Positions 1 to 8,838 of a DNA stretch of 64,000 nucleotides are shown here, piece after piece. Both the position numbers and the translations under genes were made by a program. Origin of the DNA: Glaesserella australis (lineage in GTDB: Bacteria > Pseudomonadota > Gammaproteobacteria > Enterobacterales > Pasteurellaceae). Positions within the stretch are counted from its first letter, which is position 1; each line of letters opens with the position of its first letter. Under the pieces are notes generated by a model. That model did not search any database. It had not been told where the DNA came from and saw nothing but the letters and a program-made list of their open reading frames with translations. The stretch lies in NCBI RefSeq assembly GCF_003260095.1, contig NZ_PTPX01000001.1, positions 62,001-126,000 of the forward strand, read 5' to 3'.

Positions 1-112
1 GTTCAGATAATTCATTTTCCGCTTTATTTTTCGGTTTGGAATAATCAAAAAAATCGGCAGGAATTGGCTCGTTATGATGAGCGAAAATAATCGACAAGCG
101 GTCAGATTCCAT
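1..112 (-). CDS. Start of an unidentified gene, cut by the window edge
   Basis: An open frame begins with ATG at 112 and runs leftward out of the window (37 codons visible, beginning MESDRLSIIFAHH). It follows tag by only 7 bases on the same strand, which would suit an operon. I see no clear Shine-Dalgarno sequence, and the first codons overlap an uptake signal (94-102), so the true start may lie further downstream. I do not recognise the product. Confidence 0.35.
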   Translation of the reverse strand, partial: MESDRLSIIFAHHNEPIPADFFDYSKPKNKAENELSE

Positions 113-119
113 TATTTTT

Positions 120-680
120 TTACCATTTTGTTTTGCATAAACAGTGATTTAGATGATCGTTGACCAATCCCATTGATTGCATAAACGCATAGCAAGTTGT
201 TTCGCCAACAAATACAAAACCTTTCTTTTTCAATGCTTTTGACATAGCGGTAGACACTGCGGTTTTGGCAGGGACAACATCAAGAGTCGGGATGTCATTT
301 ACCTGTGGCTTGCCATTAACAAAAGACCAGATAAATTGGCTAAAATCTTCACCTTGTTCTTGCATAGCAAGATAGGCTTTGGCGTTTTTAATAATGGCTT
401 CTAGCTTGGCTCTGTGGCGGATTAATCCCGCATTTTGCATTAAGCGATCGAGATCGGATTCCTTCATTTGTGCGATTTTATGCGGATCGAATTGATAAAA
501 TGCATCTCGATAGGCTTCGCGTTTTTTCAATACTGTAATCCAAGATAGCCCTGCTTGTTGCCCTTCTAGACAAATTTTTTCAAACAGTTTTTGGCTATCA
601 TATTCAGGTTTTCCCCATTCGTTATCGTGATAGTTGACATATATTTCACTATCACCTGCCCAGCTACAGCGTGTCGTCAT
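120..680 (-). CDS. tag: DNA-3-methyladenine glycosylase I
   Basis: Cytosolic base-excision repair enzyme that removes 3-methyladenine from alkylated DNA. The 186-residue protein has the normal family length and the N-terminal signature RCSWAG followed by YHDNEWG. The family's structural zinc ligands are present: Cys5 and His18 near the N-terminus and the His and Cys of NDHLNHC near the C-terminus. The LSWITVLKKRE segment contains the conserved Trp and Glu region of the 3-mA pocket. It is transcribed leftward and followed after 7 bases by another open frame. Upstream it is separated from the next gene by an uptake-signal hairpin. Identification is firm; regulation is not visible. Confidence 0.95.
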   Translation of the reverse strand: MTTRCSWAGDSEIYVNYHDNEWGKPEYDSQKLFEKICLEGQQAGLSWITVLKKREAYRDAFYQFDPHKIAQMKESDLDRLMQNAGLIRHRAKLEAIIKNAKAYLAMQEQGEDFSQFIWSFVNGKPQVNDIPTLDVVPAKTAVSTAMSKALKKKGFVFVGETTCYAFMQSMGLVNDHLNHCLCKTKW

Positions 681-696
681 TGGTATTTTCCTTGTA

Positions 697-725
697 AAAA
701 ATGACCGCTTGTGGTGACAAGCGGT
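697..725 (-). terminator. Terminator made of two inverted uptake signals
   Basis: ACCGCTTGT (704-712) and ACAAGCGGT (717-725) form a tight hairpin. On the minus strand it is followed by a T run (703-697), so it should end the leftward transcript of the gene at 750-1124. Confidence 0.75.
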
Positions 726-749
726 CAGATTTCTCTTATTTTTTGCAAA

Positions 750-1124
750 TTACTTGTGAATTTTCCAAGCCGTTGCGGTTTTGGTTAAACGGACTTTACG
801 ATCTTTAGACAAGTATCCGCCTTTGACCGCATCAAGAATGGTATTCTCGGGTAAGTCTGCGGCAAACACTTCTGCCTGTGATTTATCGTCAGATAAAATG
901 ACATAGACAGCTAAGGTCGTATTTGCGGGATCTGTTAATTTAATATCTGCGATATCAAAAGGCTGAACGCATTGTTGTTTCAGGTAAGAATAACTTTGCC
1001 CTGCGCTAGATAAGCAACCGTGTTTATCTTTGCCACCGCCTAACATCACGGGTTCAGGTTGTGTACTACAAGCCATCAATGCTCCTATTGCCACAAACAG
1101 ACTGAGTTGTTTGAATAGTTTCAT
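750..1124 (-). CDS. Small lipoprotein of unknown function
   Basis: A 124-residue protein with a lipoprotein signal peptide (hydrophobic stretch then the lipobox LMAC, mature Cys19). After it comes a Cys-containing motif, DKHGCLSSAGQSYSYLKQQC, that resembles a motif in other small secreted proteins, which I cannot name with confidence. The remainder is a small soluble domain of about 80 residues with no catalytic motif I recognise. It lies 3 bases after the stop of the gene's upstream neighbour nlpD, on the same strand, so it is probably co-transcribed with the envelope genes surE-yqaA-nlpD and acts in the periplasm on a lipid anchor. The downstream uptake-signal hairpin ends the unit. Confidence 0.7.
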   Translation of the reverse strand: MKLFKQLSLFVAIGALMACSTQPEPVMLGGGKDKHGCLSSAGQSYSYLKQQCVQPFDIADIKLTDPANTTLAVYVILSDDKSQAEVFAADLPENTILDAVKGGYLSKDRKVRLTKTATAWKIHK

Positions 1125-1127
1125 ACA

Positions 1128-2366
1128 TTATTGTCTCGGTAAGTAACGTGCAGGGTCAACAGATTTACCTTGATAACGAATTTCAAAGTGAAGTTTGTTG
1201 CTATTGGTGCCTGTACTACCTAAAGTCGCAATGGTTTCACCTGCTTTTACGTTGTCTTGCTCTTCAACTTTAATGCTGTCGTTATGTGCATAGGCACTTA
1301 AGAAGTCATCGTTATGTTTAATGATGATTAAGTTACCATAACCTTGTAAGGCATTCCCTGCATACACAACACGACCTGCAGCGGCAGCTTTAACCGCTTG
1401 ACCTTTTGTACCTGCAATATCAAGACCTTTGTTGCCACCTTCAGATGATGAGAAGCCTGAAATCACTCGACCTTGTGTTGGCCATTGCCATTTGATTGAT
1501 GAGACCGCTGGCGCAGGTGTATTGCTACTGTAGTTTGGTGTGCTACTTGCAGTAGTTGCGGTGACACGTGGTGTAGAAGCAACGGTTCCTGCACTTGCGG
1601 TAACCGTTGGGCGAGTCACAGCCGTTGCATCGCCTGTTCCTGCTTTTACAGGGCCTGTGATCGTGCCATCAGAGCCATAAGCTGTACCGTTTGGCGCTTG
1701 GGTATAAGTGACGACAGGTTCTACTTGAACGGGTTTTGGTGCTGGTTGGGCTACAGGTTGTGGCGCAGCTTTGGCGGTTTGCGTTTCTGTTGCTGCCGCT
1801 TGGCTATTCCCCAGTTTTAAGGTTTGACCTACACGTAATTGGTATGGCTCACTCATATTATTGAGTGCTGCGACTTCTTTAACATCTTTGCCTGCAATAT
1901 AAGCAATTAAGAACATCGTGTCGCCTTTACGCACGGTATAGGTGTCGCCGTTATAGAACCCTTTATCAATTTGGCTATAAATAGGCGCATTATTTTCATC
2001 ACGTGGGATCGTAAAATCTTGTGGTACTTGTTTTTTGGTTGTTTTAGCCGTTGTTGCTTTTGGTTTTTCTACTGGCACTGGTTTTGGTTGAGCAACAGGT
2101 TGCGGAGCCTGATATGTTGGCTGTGGCGCTTGATACACCGGTTGTGGTGCTGGTGTATAAGTTGGTGTCGCCATCGTTGTTGGCATCGATGTACTTTGTA
2201 CATCTGTTTGCCAACCAGTGCCGCTATTCATGGTGCCAGAAACGGGTTGCATAACCCCAGGGGATAAATCTGCACCATCAGCATTGACCACCGGTGCAGG
2301 TGTATTTGAACCACAAGCCGTTAATACGAATGCGGCGAGTGGAAGTAATAAAAAAGACTTTTTCAT
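1128..2366 (-). CDS. nlpD: Murein hydrolase activator NlpD (LppB)
   Basis: Envelope lipoprotein of 412 residues that in enterobacteria activates the amidase AmiC during cell separation. I place the start at 2366 (MKKSFLLLPLAAFVLTAC): the lipobox LTAC then gives a normal 20-residue signal peptide, whereas an eight-codon upstream extension would not. After the lipid anchor is a low-complexity Pro/Gln linker with repeats of QAPQP, then one LysM domain (YTVRKGDTMFLIAY... to VGQTLKL), a second Ala/Thr/Pro-rich linker, and a C-terminal LytM/M23 fold. The M23 metal ligands are degenerate: the usual H-x-G-x-D is NKGLDIA, and the HxH motif keeps a single His in LHFEIR. This matches an activator rather than an active peptidase. 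Confidence 0.93.
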   Translation of the reverse strand: MKKSFLLLPLAAFVLTACGSNTPAPVVNADGADLSPGVMQPVSGTMNSGTGWQTDVQSTSMPTTMATPTYTPAPQPVYQAPQPTYQAPQPVAQPKPVPVEKPKATTAKTTKKQVPQDFTIPRDENNAPIYSQIDKGFYNGDTYTVRKGDTMFLIAYIAGKDVKEVAALNNMSEPYQLRVGQTLKLGNSQAAATETQTAKAAPQPVAQPAPKPVQVEPVVTYTQAPNGTAYGSDGTITGPVKAGTGDATAVTRPTVTASAGTVASTPRVTATTASSTPNYSSNTPAPAVSSIKWQWPTQGRVISGFSSSEGGNKGLDIAGTKGQAVKAAAAGRVVYAGNALQGYGNLIIIKHNDDFLSAYAHNDSIKVEEQDNVKAGETIATLGSTGTNSNKLHFEIRYQGKSVDPARYLPRQ

Positions 2367-2390
2367 TCTAAATATCCTAAAACAAAACAA

Positions 2391-2410
2391 GAACGCCTAA
2401 TATGGCGTTC
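2391..2410 (-). terminator. Rho-independent terminator after the LysM lipoprotein gene
   Basis: GAACGCC (2391-2397) pairs with GGCGTTC (2404-2410). The minus strand then runs into a T-rich stretch, so leftward transcription of 2450-2953 should stop, at least partly, before nlpD. Confidence 0.65.
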
Positions 2411-2449
2411 TGAAAATAATTTTTATAAAAGAGAAATTTCTCTATGGAA

Positions 2450-2953
2450 TTATCTTACACGTAGTACTTGACCTACTTTTAATGGTGTAGATGTACTTAA
2501 GTTATTCAATGTTGCAAGTTGATTTGCGGTTTGTCCTGTTAAATAAGCAACTAAGAACCAAGTATCATGTTTACCTACAGTATAAGAACTGTCGGTATAG
2601 CAACCTTTTTGAATTTGACTATAAACAGGCGTATTGTTTGAATCTCTCACAACGTTACAAGCCCCAACGGTTTCACTTTGTCCGCCATAGTTTGTTTGCC
2701 CATAACTTGGTTGGCTATAGGTCGGCTGTGGCTGACTATAAGTTGGTTGCGGTGTCGGTGTATAAGTCGGTTGTGGCGCTTGGTAGCTAGGTGATGTCAT
2801 AGAACTCGGCATCTCTACTTGTTGTACTTCCGTTTGCCATGAAGATCCAGCTTCTGTTACTTCAACATTTGGTGACGTTTCAGATGATGTATTTGATGAA
2901 CAAGCTGTTAAGATCATTGCAGCAAGTGGAAGTAGAAGGAATGATTTTTTCAT
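2450..2953 (-). CDS. LysM-domain lipoprotein, NlpD N-terminal paralogue
   Basis: A 167-residue lipoprotein. Its first 12 residues (MKKSFLLLPLAA) are identical to those of NlpD next door and it shares the LTAC lipobox and the YQAPQPTY-type linker. A single LysM-like domain fills the C-terminus (YTVGKHDTWFLVAYLTGQTANQLATLNN... to VGQVLRVR). The whole M23-like domain is missing and the protein ends cleanly with the LysM repeat. It is therefore best read as a tandem duplicate of the NlpD N-terminal half that could bind peptidoglycan but not activate an amidase. It sits between yqaA and nlpD on the same strand. The family is clear; the function of the shortened form is inference. Confidence 0.85.
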   Translation of the reverse strand: MKKSFLLLPLAAMILTACSSNTSSETSPNVEVTEAGSSWQTEVQQVEMPSSMTSPSYQAPQPTYTPTPQPTYSQPQPTYSQPSYGQTNYGGQSETVGACNVVRDSNNTPVYSQIQKGCYTDSSYTVGKHDTWFLVAYLTGQTANQLATLNNLSTSTPLKVGQVLRVR

Positions 2954-2962
2954 AATAGCCTC

Positions 2963-3550
2963 TTATTTCAATAAGACATAAATCACGTAGGCAACAACAG
3001 CAACCGCTACTGTACCCCAACCAATTAATTCAATAGAACGGCGGATTTTATCCGCATATTTCTCTCCGCCCCATGCAGATAATTTTGCCACAAGCAGAAA
3101 GCGAATAAAACGAGAAATTGTTGCCGTGAGAATAAATGGTAAAAACGCCATTTGTAGTACACCGGCACAAAGGGTAAAGACTTTAAATGGAACGGGTGAG
3201 AAACCTGCTGCTAAGAAGATAATCATGATTCCCCACGTTTCAAACCAGCTCATTGCGCGATCAAAATTGGCTTGCATTCCCCAATTTGCGACAACTTCTT
3301 GTACCCAATCTGACGCAAAATAACCCACAGAATAGCCAATAATTCCGCCAATAATCGACGAAACGGTAGCGTAAATCGCATAACGTGTTGCCATTTGTGG
3401 CTTACTCATCGACATCGGAATAAGCATTACATCGGGCGGAATAGGGAAGAAAATCGCTTCAATAAAGCTGACAAAACTGAGCCAACCTGCAGCAAAACGG
3501 TGTTTCGACCATTCCATCGTTTTATCATAAATCGTACCAAATAGTTTCAT
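2963..3550 (-). CDS. yqaA: YqaA family inner-membrane protein (DedA/SNARE-associated type)
   Basis: A 195-residue inner-membrane protein with about five hydrophobic segments. The family motif region FIEAIFFPIPPDVMLIP lies near the N-terminus and GFSPVPFKVFTLCAGVLQM in the middle, the paired proline and aromatic motifs typical of the YqaA branch of DedA-like proteins. Its molecular role is not settled; relatives affect membrane lipid homeostasis. It starts 1 base after the surE stop and is followed after 9 bases by the LysM lipoprotein, so it belongs to a surE-yqaA-lipoprotein-nlpD arrangement that resembles the truD-surE-nlpD order of enterobacteria. Confidence 0.88.
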   Translation of the reverse strand: MKLFGTIYDKTMEWSKHRFAAGWLSFVSFIEAIFFPIPPDVMLIPMSMSKPQMATRYAIYATVSSIIGGIIGYSVGYFASDWVQEVVANWGMQANFDRAMSWFETWGIMIIFLAAGFSPVPFKVFTLCAGVLQMAFLPFILTATISRFIRFLLVAKLSAWGGEKYADKIRRSIELIGWGTVAVAVVAYVIYVLLK

Positions 3551-4315
3551 TTATAAAATCTCTTTTAATGCTTGAATGGATTGATGTGCTGTCATATCTG
3601 CTTGCACAGGTGTGATAGAGACATAGTTATGATTGATAGCATAAAAGTCTGTCCCTTCGCTTTCGTCAGTCGGTTTACCCGTTGTACCAATCCAATAAAC
3701 ATTTGCCCCGCGGGGATCTTGCTGTTTAATGATTTCCGCTGCAGGTGAGCGGTCGCCCAAGCGAGTAACCATCATCCCTTTAAGTTCAGTATAAGGCACA
3801 TTGGGTACATTGACATTCAATACTTGATTGGCAGGGATTGCATCCGTGACTACTTTTGGCAATAAATCTAATACCACCTGTGCTGCCGTTTCAAAATGGC
3901 ACTGACCCGCCAAATAATTTGCCCCTTTATGCCCAACTAAAGAGACTGCAATCGACGGGAAAGGTAAGTGACGACCTTCAAGGGCGGCAGCAACCGTGCC
4001 TGAATAAACCACATCATCGCCTAAATTCGCCCCGTGGTTAATGCCCGAAACGACCAAATCAAAGGGTTCATCAAGTAGCCCATTTAACGCCAAATGTACG
4101 CAGTCTGCGGGTGTGCCTGCAATAATGGCATAATCACCATTATCAAATTGATGTACACGCAATGGATCGACCAACGTCAAACAGCTTGATGCCGCACTGC
4201 GATTGCGATCAGGGGCAACAATGGTGACTTTATGTCCTGCATCACGCAGTGTTTTTGCTAAAACTTGAATGCCGTGAGCGTGGAAACCGTCATCGTTGCT
4301 TAATAGAATGTTCAT
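3551..4315 (-). CDS. surE: 5'/3'-nucleotidase SurE
   Basis: Cytosolic metal-dependent nucleoside monophosphate phosphatase, also active on short polyphosphate in characterised homologues. The 254-residue protein begins with the diagnostic metal-binding motif [16 protein letters not shown] (the DD pair at residues 8-9). The other conserved elements follow: [11 protein letters not shown] and [26 protein letters not shown], which carries the Asn metal ligand. Its length is normal. It heads the leftward unit surE-yqaA, separated from truD by 363 bases containing a palindromic repeat. Firm assignment. Confidence 0.96.
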   Translation of the reverse strand: MNILLSNDDGFHAHGIQVLAKTLRDAGHKVTIVAPDRNRSAASSCLTLVDPLRVHQFDNGDYAIIAGTPADCVHLALNGLLDEPFDLVVSGINHGANLGDDVVYSGTVAAALEGRHLPFPSIAVSLVGHKGANYLAGQCHFETAAQVVLDLLPKVVTDAIPANQVLNVNVPNVPYTELKGMMVTRLGDRSPAAEIIKQQDPRGANVYWIGTTGKPTDESEGTDFYAINHNYVSITPVQADMTAHQSIQALKEIL

Positions 4316-4460
4316 TGTTTGTTATTTCCTTGCATTATTATCTTCGTTGCCAATAGTACAGGTTTTCAACGTGTGCCTATCATATTTTAATTACGTTTTA
4401 GGCACTCGTTAAAAATCATAAGTGTTCGAAACTTATAATACGATGATGTTACCCCGTTCG

Positions 4461-4609
4461 CTCCCCCTGCTTGCGGGGGGAGCTGCCGAAGGCTGAGGGG
4501 GGTGTCCGAAGAACAATCTACAAGCGGTTAAAAATCGCTAAAATGTTGCAAACTTCGTTTGCAATCCCCCCTTCCGCCTTCGGCACCTTCCCCCGTTTAC
4601 GGGGGAAGG
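4461..4609. repeat. Compound palindromic intergenic repeat (surE-truD gap)
   Basis: This fills the 363-base gene-free gap at 4316-4678. One small hairpin is CTCCCCC (4461-4467) with GGGGGGAG (4475-4482). A second is CCTTCCCCC (4586-4594) with GGGGGAAGG (4601-4609). The stretch around 4484-4502 (TGCCGAAGGC plus a G run) is complementary to 4565-4585, so the whole block can fold as one branched stem. An uptake signal (ACAAGCGGT, about 4518) sits in the loop. The core CCCCCGTTTACGGGGG recurs exactly in the gap after tmk. Outside this block I see nothing gene-like in the gap. Confidence 0.75.
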
Positions 4610-4678
4610 GAATGATTTCAAATCAATGAGTTATATGTTTCGAGCAGTTGTGGTTAAAACAAGTGCCATCATAGGCGA

Positions 4679-5686
4679 CTAATCATCCACCAAAACCAAC
4701 TCCCTCACCAACGCTGTCGCATAACTGCCCGCATCAAGAAAGAATTTCAAACGTAATCCTGCTTCTTCAAATTGCCACTCAAACTGTTGTGGCTTACAAA
4801 ACATCGCACGACGAGCAGCACTCATTCGCTCTTTTGCCATTAATGCCAACAGATCTTGCTGGGCGGAAACGATGTTTTGTTCATACTCAGACACTTGCTG
4901 TGATAAAGAGTTTTCGCCGACAAGCGGTGCGGTGAGCAAAATATCTTGCAAATCTAACCGCTTGTTCAATTCGTTTAATTCCTCAGGTTGTGCCACAAAC
5001 CAACTGTTTGAGCCAGCCAGTTGTATTAAGTCAAAAGGCAACACCTGTTGGGTTAAGCCAAGTTCAATGCGGTTTGAAACGACCAAATTAAAAATCTCAC
5101 TGCGAGCGGCAGAGAGATAGAAACTGCGTTTTTTACGATCTTTTACTGTAATTTCGCCTTTCGCCCAACGCATTGCTTGGGTCAAATTATGTCCGTCTCG
5201 CCCGAAACGTTGTTCAGTAAAATAATTCGGAAATCCGACCGCTTGTATTTGGTTTAAACGAGCGGTGAGATCATCGCTCTGTTTTACGTCTCTTAATAAC
5301 AGCTCAAAGTGATTGCCTGAAAGACTGCCGATGCGAATTTTGCGGTTGTGGCGAGTGACTTCCAACACTTCGACACCTTCAAGTTGAAAGGCTGAAAAGT
5401 CGGGTGTTTCTTTGCCTGCCAAATGCAAGCAGAACCACTGTTCTGTCACGGCGTGGCGATCTTTTAAGCCTGCATAGCTCATATTTTTGGCGGAAATGCC
5501 TGCAAATTCTGCCAATTTTTCGCCGACAAACAAGGTATTCGTATCGGTTTTACGAATCTTTACCGCCACAAATTCCCCTTCACCTGAAAGGGTATAACCG
5601 AGTTCTTCTTTGACAATAAAATCGGCAAATTCTGCTTTTAATCTGCCCGCTTGCGTGGGCTTGCCGAATAAATAGGCTAATTGCAT
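4679..5686 (-). CDS. truD: tRNA pseudouridine(13) synthase TruD
   Basis: Converts U13 of tRNA(Glu) to pseudouridine. The 335-residue length and the catalytic-region motif [13 protein letters not shown] (catalytic Asp in KDRHA) are diagnostic of TruD. The later motif [15 protein letters not shown] is the conserved PNYFGxQRFG signature. The start [29 protein letters not shown] gives the normal N-terminus. It is transcribed leftward in the same direction as surE, with a repeat-filled gap between them. The sequence contains two or more in-gene uptake signals (near 4919 and 5240). Firm assignment. Confidence 0.95.
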   Translation of the reverse strand: MQLAYLFGKPTQAGRLKAEFADFIVKEELGYTLSGEGEFVAVKIRKTDTNTLFVGEKLAEFAGISAKNMSYAGLKDRHAVTEQWFCLHLAGKETPDFSAFQLEGVEVLEVTRHNRKIRIGSLSGNHFELLLRDVKQSDDLTARLNQIQAVGFPNYFTEQRFGRDGHNLTQAMRWAKGEITVKDRKKRSFYLSAARSEIFNLVVSNRIELGLTQQVLPFDLIQLAGSNSWFVAQPEELNELNKRLDLQDILLTAPLVGENSLSQQVSEYEQNIVSAQQDLLALMAKERMSAARRAMFCKPQQFEWQFEEAGLRLKFFLDAGSYATALVRELVLVDD

Positions 5687-5811
5687 TGTTTATCCCATTA
5701 ACATTTCGGGCGGGGATAAACCCCGCCCCTTAAAATTTTGGCTATTTTATCAGTTATTTTCTGATCTTGAGCTGAAATCTTGCGGAAAAACAATAAATTC
5801 TTGTAAAAATT

Positions 5812-5820
5812 TGGTATAGT
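5812..5820 (+). promoter_or_regulatory. Extended -10 promoter for tpiA
   Basis: TGGTATAGT (TG at 5812-5813, TATAGT at 5815-5820) is a good extended -10 element 45 bases before the tpiA ATG. The start itself has the ribosome binding site AGGAG (about 5852-5856). Confidence 0.5.
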
Positions 5821-5864
5821 TTGCGCAGTTTTATTATTACATTTCACTCAATAGGAGAAACAAA

Positions 5865-6656
5865 ATGGCACGTCGTCCGTTAGTAATGGGTAACTGGAAA
5901 TTAAATGGTAGCAAAGCATTCACTAAAGAATTAGTGGAAAGCTTAAAAAGAGAACTTGATGGCGTTACAGGTTGTGATGTCGCTATCGCACCGCCTGTGA
6001 TGTACTTAGCGGAAGCAGAAGCGGCATTAGCAAGCTGTGGTTGTGAATGTACCACCAAAAAATTGATCGCATTAGGCGCACAAAACGTGGACGTGAATGT
6101 ACAAGGTGCATTTACTGGCGATATTTCAACAGCAATGTTAAAAGATTTCGGTGCTAAATATATCATCATCGGCCACTCTGAACGCCGTACTTACCACAAA
6201 GAGAGCGATGAATTTATTGCGAAAAAATTCGCTGCGTTAAAAGAAGCAGGTTTAGTGCCAGTATTATGTATCGGTGAAACTGAAGCGGAAAACGAAGCAG
6301 GTCAAACAGAAGCGGTTTGTGCTCGTCAATTAGATGCAGTATTAAACAGCTTAGGTGCTGAAGCATTCAACGGTGCCGTAATTGCTTACGAACCTGTTTG
6401 GGCTATCGGTACAGGTAAATCAGCGACTCCAGCACAAGCACAAGCAGTTCACGCATTTATTCGTGGTCACATTGCAAAACACTCACAAGCGGTTGCCGAT
6501 CAAGTGATCATTCAATACGGCGGTTCAGTAAATGATGCCAATGCTGCAGAGTTATTCACCCAGCCAGACATTGACGGTGCGTTAGTTGGCGGTGCATCAC
6601 TTAAAGCTCCAGCCTTTGCGGTAATCGTGAAAGCAGCAGAAAAAGCGAAAGCGTAA
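5865..6656 (+). CDS. tpiA: Triosephosphate isomerase
   Basis: Glycolytic enzyme interconverting dihydroxyacetone phosphate and glyceraldehyde 3-phosphate in the cytosol. The 263-residue protein shows all key motifs: MGNWKLNG with the catalytic Lys, IIIGHSERR with the catalytic His, [11 protein letters not shown] with the catalytic Glu and mobile loop 6, and the phosphate-binding GGSV and LVGGASL. The ATG at 5865 follows a strong AGGAG. The gene stands alone, divergent from truD, with its own promoter and an uptake-signal hairpin after it. Codon use looks like that of a highly expressed gene. Firm assignment. Confidence 0.98.
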   Translation: MARRPLVMGNWKLNGSKAFTKELVESLKRELDGVTGCDVAIAPPVMYLAEAEAALASCGCECTTKKLIALGAQNVDVNVQGAFTGDISTAMLKDFGAKYIIIGHSERRTYHKESDEFIAKKFAALKEAGLVPVLCIGETEAENEAGQTEAVCARQLDAVLNSLGAEAFNGAVIAYEPVWAIGTGKSATPAQAQAVHAFIRGHIAKHSQAVADQVIIQYGGSVNDANAAELFTQPDIDGALVGGASLKAPAFAVIVKAAEKAKA

Positions 6657-6666
6657 TTTCTGAGAG

Positions 6667-6712
6667 ACAAGCGGTCGGATAGGGTAAATTTTTTGCAAAA
6701 TCTTACCGCTTG
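6667..6712 (+). terminator. Inverted uptake-signal pair after tpiA
   Basis: ACAAGCGGT (6667-6675) and ACCGCTTGT (6704-6712) can pair across a 28-base loop just after the tpiA stop. The loop contains a further T5/A4 pairing. It probably terminates tpiA. Confidence 0.55.
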
Positions 6713-6756
6713 TTGCTTGCAAACTATGCAAATAATTTAAAAAAAGAAAAAAAGGG

Positions 6757-6784
6757 TTGATCTCACGCGGAAAATCCGTATGAT
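6757..6784 (+). promoter_or_regulatory. Promoter of tRNA-Lys
   Basis: TTGATC (6757-6762) and TATGAT (6779-6784) are separated by 16 bases. A GC-rich discriminator (acgctcccg) follows, as is usual for stable RNA promoters, with the tRNA starting 23 bases on. Confidence 0.7.
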
Positions 6785-6807
6785 ACGCTCCCGTTACGCA
6801 AGATTAT

Positions 6808-6883
6808 GGGTCGTTAGCTCAGTCGGTAGAGCAGCGGACTTTTAATCCGTTGGTCGAAGGTTCGAATCCTTCACGACCCACCA
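6808..6883 (+). tRNA. tRNA-Lys (anticodon UUU)
   Basis: A 76-base cloverleaf. The acceptor stem GGGTCGT pairs with ACGACCC, followed by discriminator A and an encoded CCA (6881-6883). The D arm is GCTCAGTCGGTAGAGC, the anticodon loop is CTTTTAA with anticodon TTT at 6841-6843, and the T arm contains GGTTCGAATCC. It stands as a single tRNA gene between tpiA and mltG. Confidence 0.97.
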
Positions 6884-7017
6884 TTTATCCCCTAAATCAA
6901 AAAACACAAAAACTAGCGTTACAAAAAATTTTAGAAATCTTACCGCTTGTATAGCTTTTTTGTATGCCTTGTAGTAAGGTTCGCTCCGTTTTTAATTCGA
7001 TTTATACGTTGATTCAA

Positions 7018-8052
7018 ATGTTAAAAAAACTCTTTATTTCACTTGGCTTGCTGTCTGTGGTTGCTCTTGGTGGCGGATTTTATGCCTATCAAAAAATCAA
7101 TCAGTTAGCAGAACATCAACTGACAACCAAGCCCGATCAACTCTTTATTTTAGAAAAAGGCACATCAAGTCAAAAATTGGCAAAATTGCTTGCAGAGCAA
7201 GGTATTATCAGTAGTGATGATGCCGATTTGTTACCTTATCTCATTCGTCTGCAGCCTGAATTGAGCAAATTTAAAGCAGGTGTTTATGCGTTGGATAATC
7301 TCAAAACCGTGAAAGATCTACTCCAACACTTTAACAGTGGCAAAGAAGTGCAGTTGAATGTGCAATTTATTGAGGGCAAAACCTTTAAAACGTGGCGTGA
7401 ACAGTTGGCAAAGGCTCGTTATTTAGAGCAGACACTTGCCGATAAAAATGAGACAGATATTGCCAAACTGCTTGGCGTGCCAAACGAAAAGCTCGAGGGC
7501 TGGCTTGCCCCTGATACTTACAGCTATGTGCCGTATTCAAGCGATCTTGAATTGCTAAAACGTGCTTATCAAAAACAGCAACAAGCCTTAGAGCAGGCTT
7601 GGCAAAATCGGGCGGAGAACCTACCGCTTAAATCGCCTTATGAGATGCTGATTTTAGCGTCAATTGTCGAAAAAGAGACGGGCGTGGCAAGTGAGCGTCC
7701 GCAAGTGGCATCGGTGTTTATCAACCGCTTGCGTCAAGGTTGGAAATTGCAGACCGACCCAACGGTGATTTACGGAATGGGCGACCGCTACAACGGCAAT
7801 ATCCGCAAAAAAGATCTGCTAGAACCTACGCCGTACAACACTTACATCATTGACGGCTTACCGCCGACCCCGATAGCAATGCCAAGTGAAGCGTCAATTA
7901 AAGCGACTGCTCAACCCGACACTACCCCTTATTTCTACTTTGTGGCGGACGGTTCGGGCGGGCATAAGTTCAGCCGAACATTAGATGAACATAATCAAGC
8001 GGTGCGTAATTGGATCCAAATTGAACGAAATAAAAAGAGTGAGAACAAATAA
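7018..8052 (+). CDS. mltG: Endolytic murein transglycosylase MltG (YceG)
   Basis: Inner-membrane lytic transglycosylase thought to release newly made glycan strands and so set their length. I choose the ATG at 7018 ([20 protein letters not shown]), because it places the single N-terminal transmembrane anchor at residues 5-25; a start 54 bases upstream adds an unlikely hydrophilic leader. The YceG domain follows, with the catalytic glutamate in [11 protein letters not shown] and the conserved [10 protein letters not shown] and [16 protein letters not shown] motifs. The length (344 residues) is normal. Its stop overlaps the tmk start by one base (TAATG), the same mltG-tmk-holB order as in E. 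coli. Confidence 0.94.
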   Translation: MLKKLFISLGLLSVVALGGGFYAYQKINQLAEHQLTTKPDQLFILEKGTSSQKLAKLLAEQGIISSDDADLLPYLIRLQPELSKFKAGVYALDNLKTVKDLLQHFNSGKEVQLNVQFIEGKTFKTWREQLAKARYLEQTLADKNETDIAKLLGVPNEKLEGWLAPDTYSYVPYSSDLELLKRAYQKQQQALEQAWQNRAENLPLKSPYEMLILASIVEKETGVASERPQVASVFINRLRQGWKLQTDPTVIYGMGDRYNGNIRKKDLLEPTPYNTYIIDGLPPTPIAMPSEASIKATAQPDTTPYFYFVADGSGGHKFSRTLDEHNQAVRNWIQIERNKKSENK

Positions 8053-8675
8053 TGCGTGGCAAATTTATTGTGATTGAGGGATTAGAGGGAGCAGGCAAAA
8101 GCAACGCTCAACGTGTGGTAGCAGAAACCTTAGCTACCCATGGCATTGATTTTATCCGCACAAGAGAGCCGGGCGGCACACCAATTGCCGAAGCCCTGCG
8201 TGATTTGTGGAAAGAGGGCAGAGACGGCGAACACACCACCGACAAAGCCGAAGTGTTGATGATTTACGCCGCTCGTACGCAGTTGGTCGAAACGGTGATC
8301 GAACCAGCCCTTGCCAGTGGCAAATGGGTTATCGGCGACCGACACAATATGTCCAGCCAAGCCTATCAAGGTGGCGGACGGGGTTTGGCGGATTTGGTGG
8401 ATCAAATCGGCTCTGCGATTTTAGGTGATTTTGAACCTGATTTTACCCTTTACCTTGATATTGATCCTGCCGTTGGACTAGAACGAGCCAAAGGGCGTGG
8501 TGCTTTAGACCGCATCGAACAGCAACATATCGACTTTTTCCACCGCACCCACGAGCGTTATTTAGCGTTGGTGAAAGATAACCCCAAAGCCGTGTTAATC
8601 AATGCTGAAGCGGATATCGAACAGGTTTCGGCAGATATAAAACAAGCGGTGGAAAGGTTTTTGTCAATGGTATAA
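8052..8675 (+). CDS. tmk: Thymidylate kinase
   Basis: Phosphorylates dTMP to dTDP for DNA synthesis. The 207-residue protein has the P-loop GLEGAGKSN at residues 9-17, the DR(H/Y) substrate motif in [19 protein letters not shown], and the lid region after [12 protein letters not shown]. The P-loop ends in Ser-Asn where many homologues have Thr-Thr, a tolerated variation. Translation is coupled to mltG through a one-base overlap. A palindromic repeat block lies between it and holB, so holB may be less tightly coupled than in E. coli. Confidence 0.95.
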   Translation: MRGKFIVIEGLEGAGKSNAQRVVAETLATHGIDFIRTREPGGTPIAEALRDLWKEGRDGEHTTDKAEVLMIYAARTQLVETVIEPALASGKWVIGDRHNMSSQAYQGGGRGLADLVDQIGSAILGDFEPDFTLYLDIDPAVGLERAKGRGALDRIEQQHIDFFHRTHERYLALVKDNPKAVLINAEADIEQVSADIKQAVERFLSMV

Positions 8676-8680
8676 CCTTA

Positions 8681-8736
8681 CTCTCCCCCGTTTACGGGGG
8701 AGAGACAGCTTAAAATTGCGTAAGGCAATTTTAAGC
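8681..8736. repeat. Double palindromic repeat after tmk
   Basis: CTCTCCCCC (8681-8689) pairs with GGGGGAGAG (8696-8704). A second hairpin follows, GCTTAAAATTGC (8708-8719) with GCAATTTTAAGC (8725-8736). The first shares the 16-base core CCCCCGTTTACGGGGG with the repeat at 4586-4609. An uptake signal follows (about 8749). It may act as an intra-operon attenuator or RNA-stability element; that is inference. Confidence 0.7.
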
Positions 8737-8838
8737 AGAGAGAGGGTAAACAAGCGGTTACTTATTGTTAAAAATTTGCAAAGTTCTCTTTTGTAAGCGG
8801 GAGAGAGAAATAGATGTTAATTTTAAAATCTAAATAAA

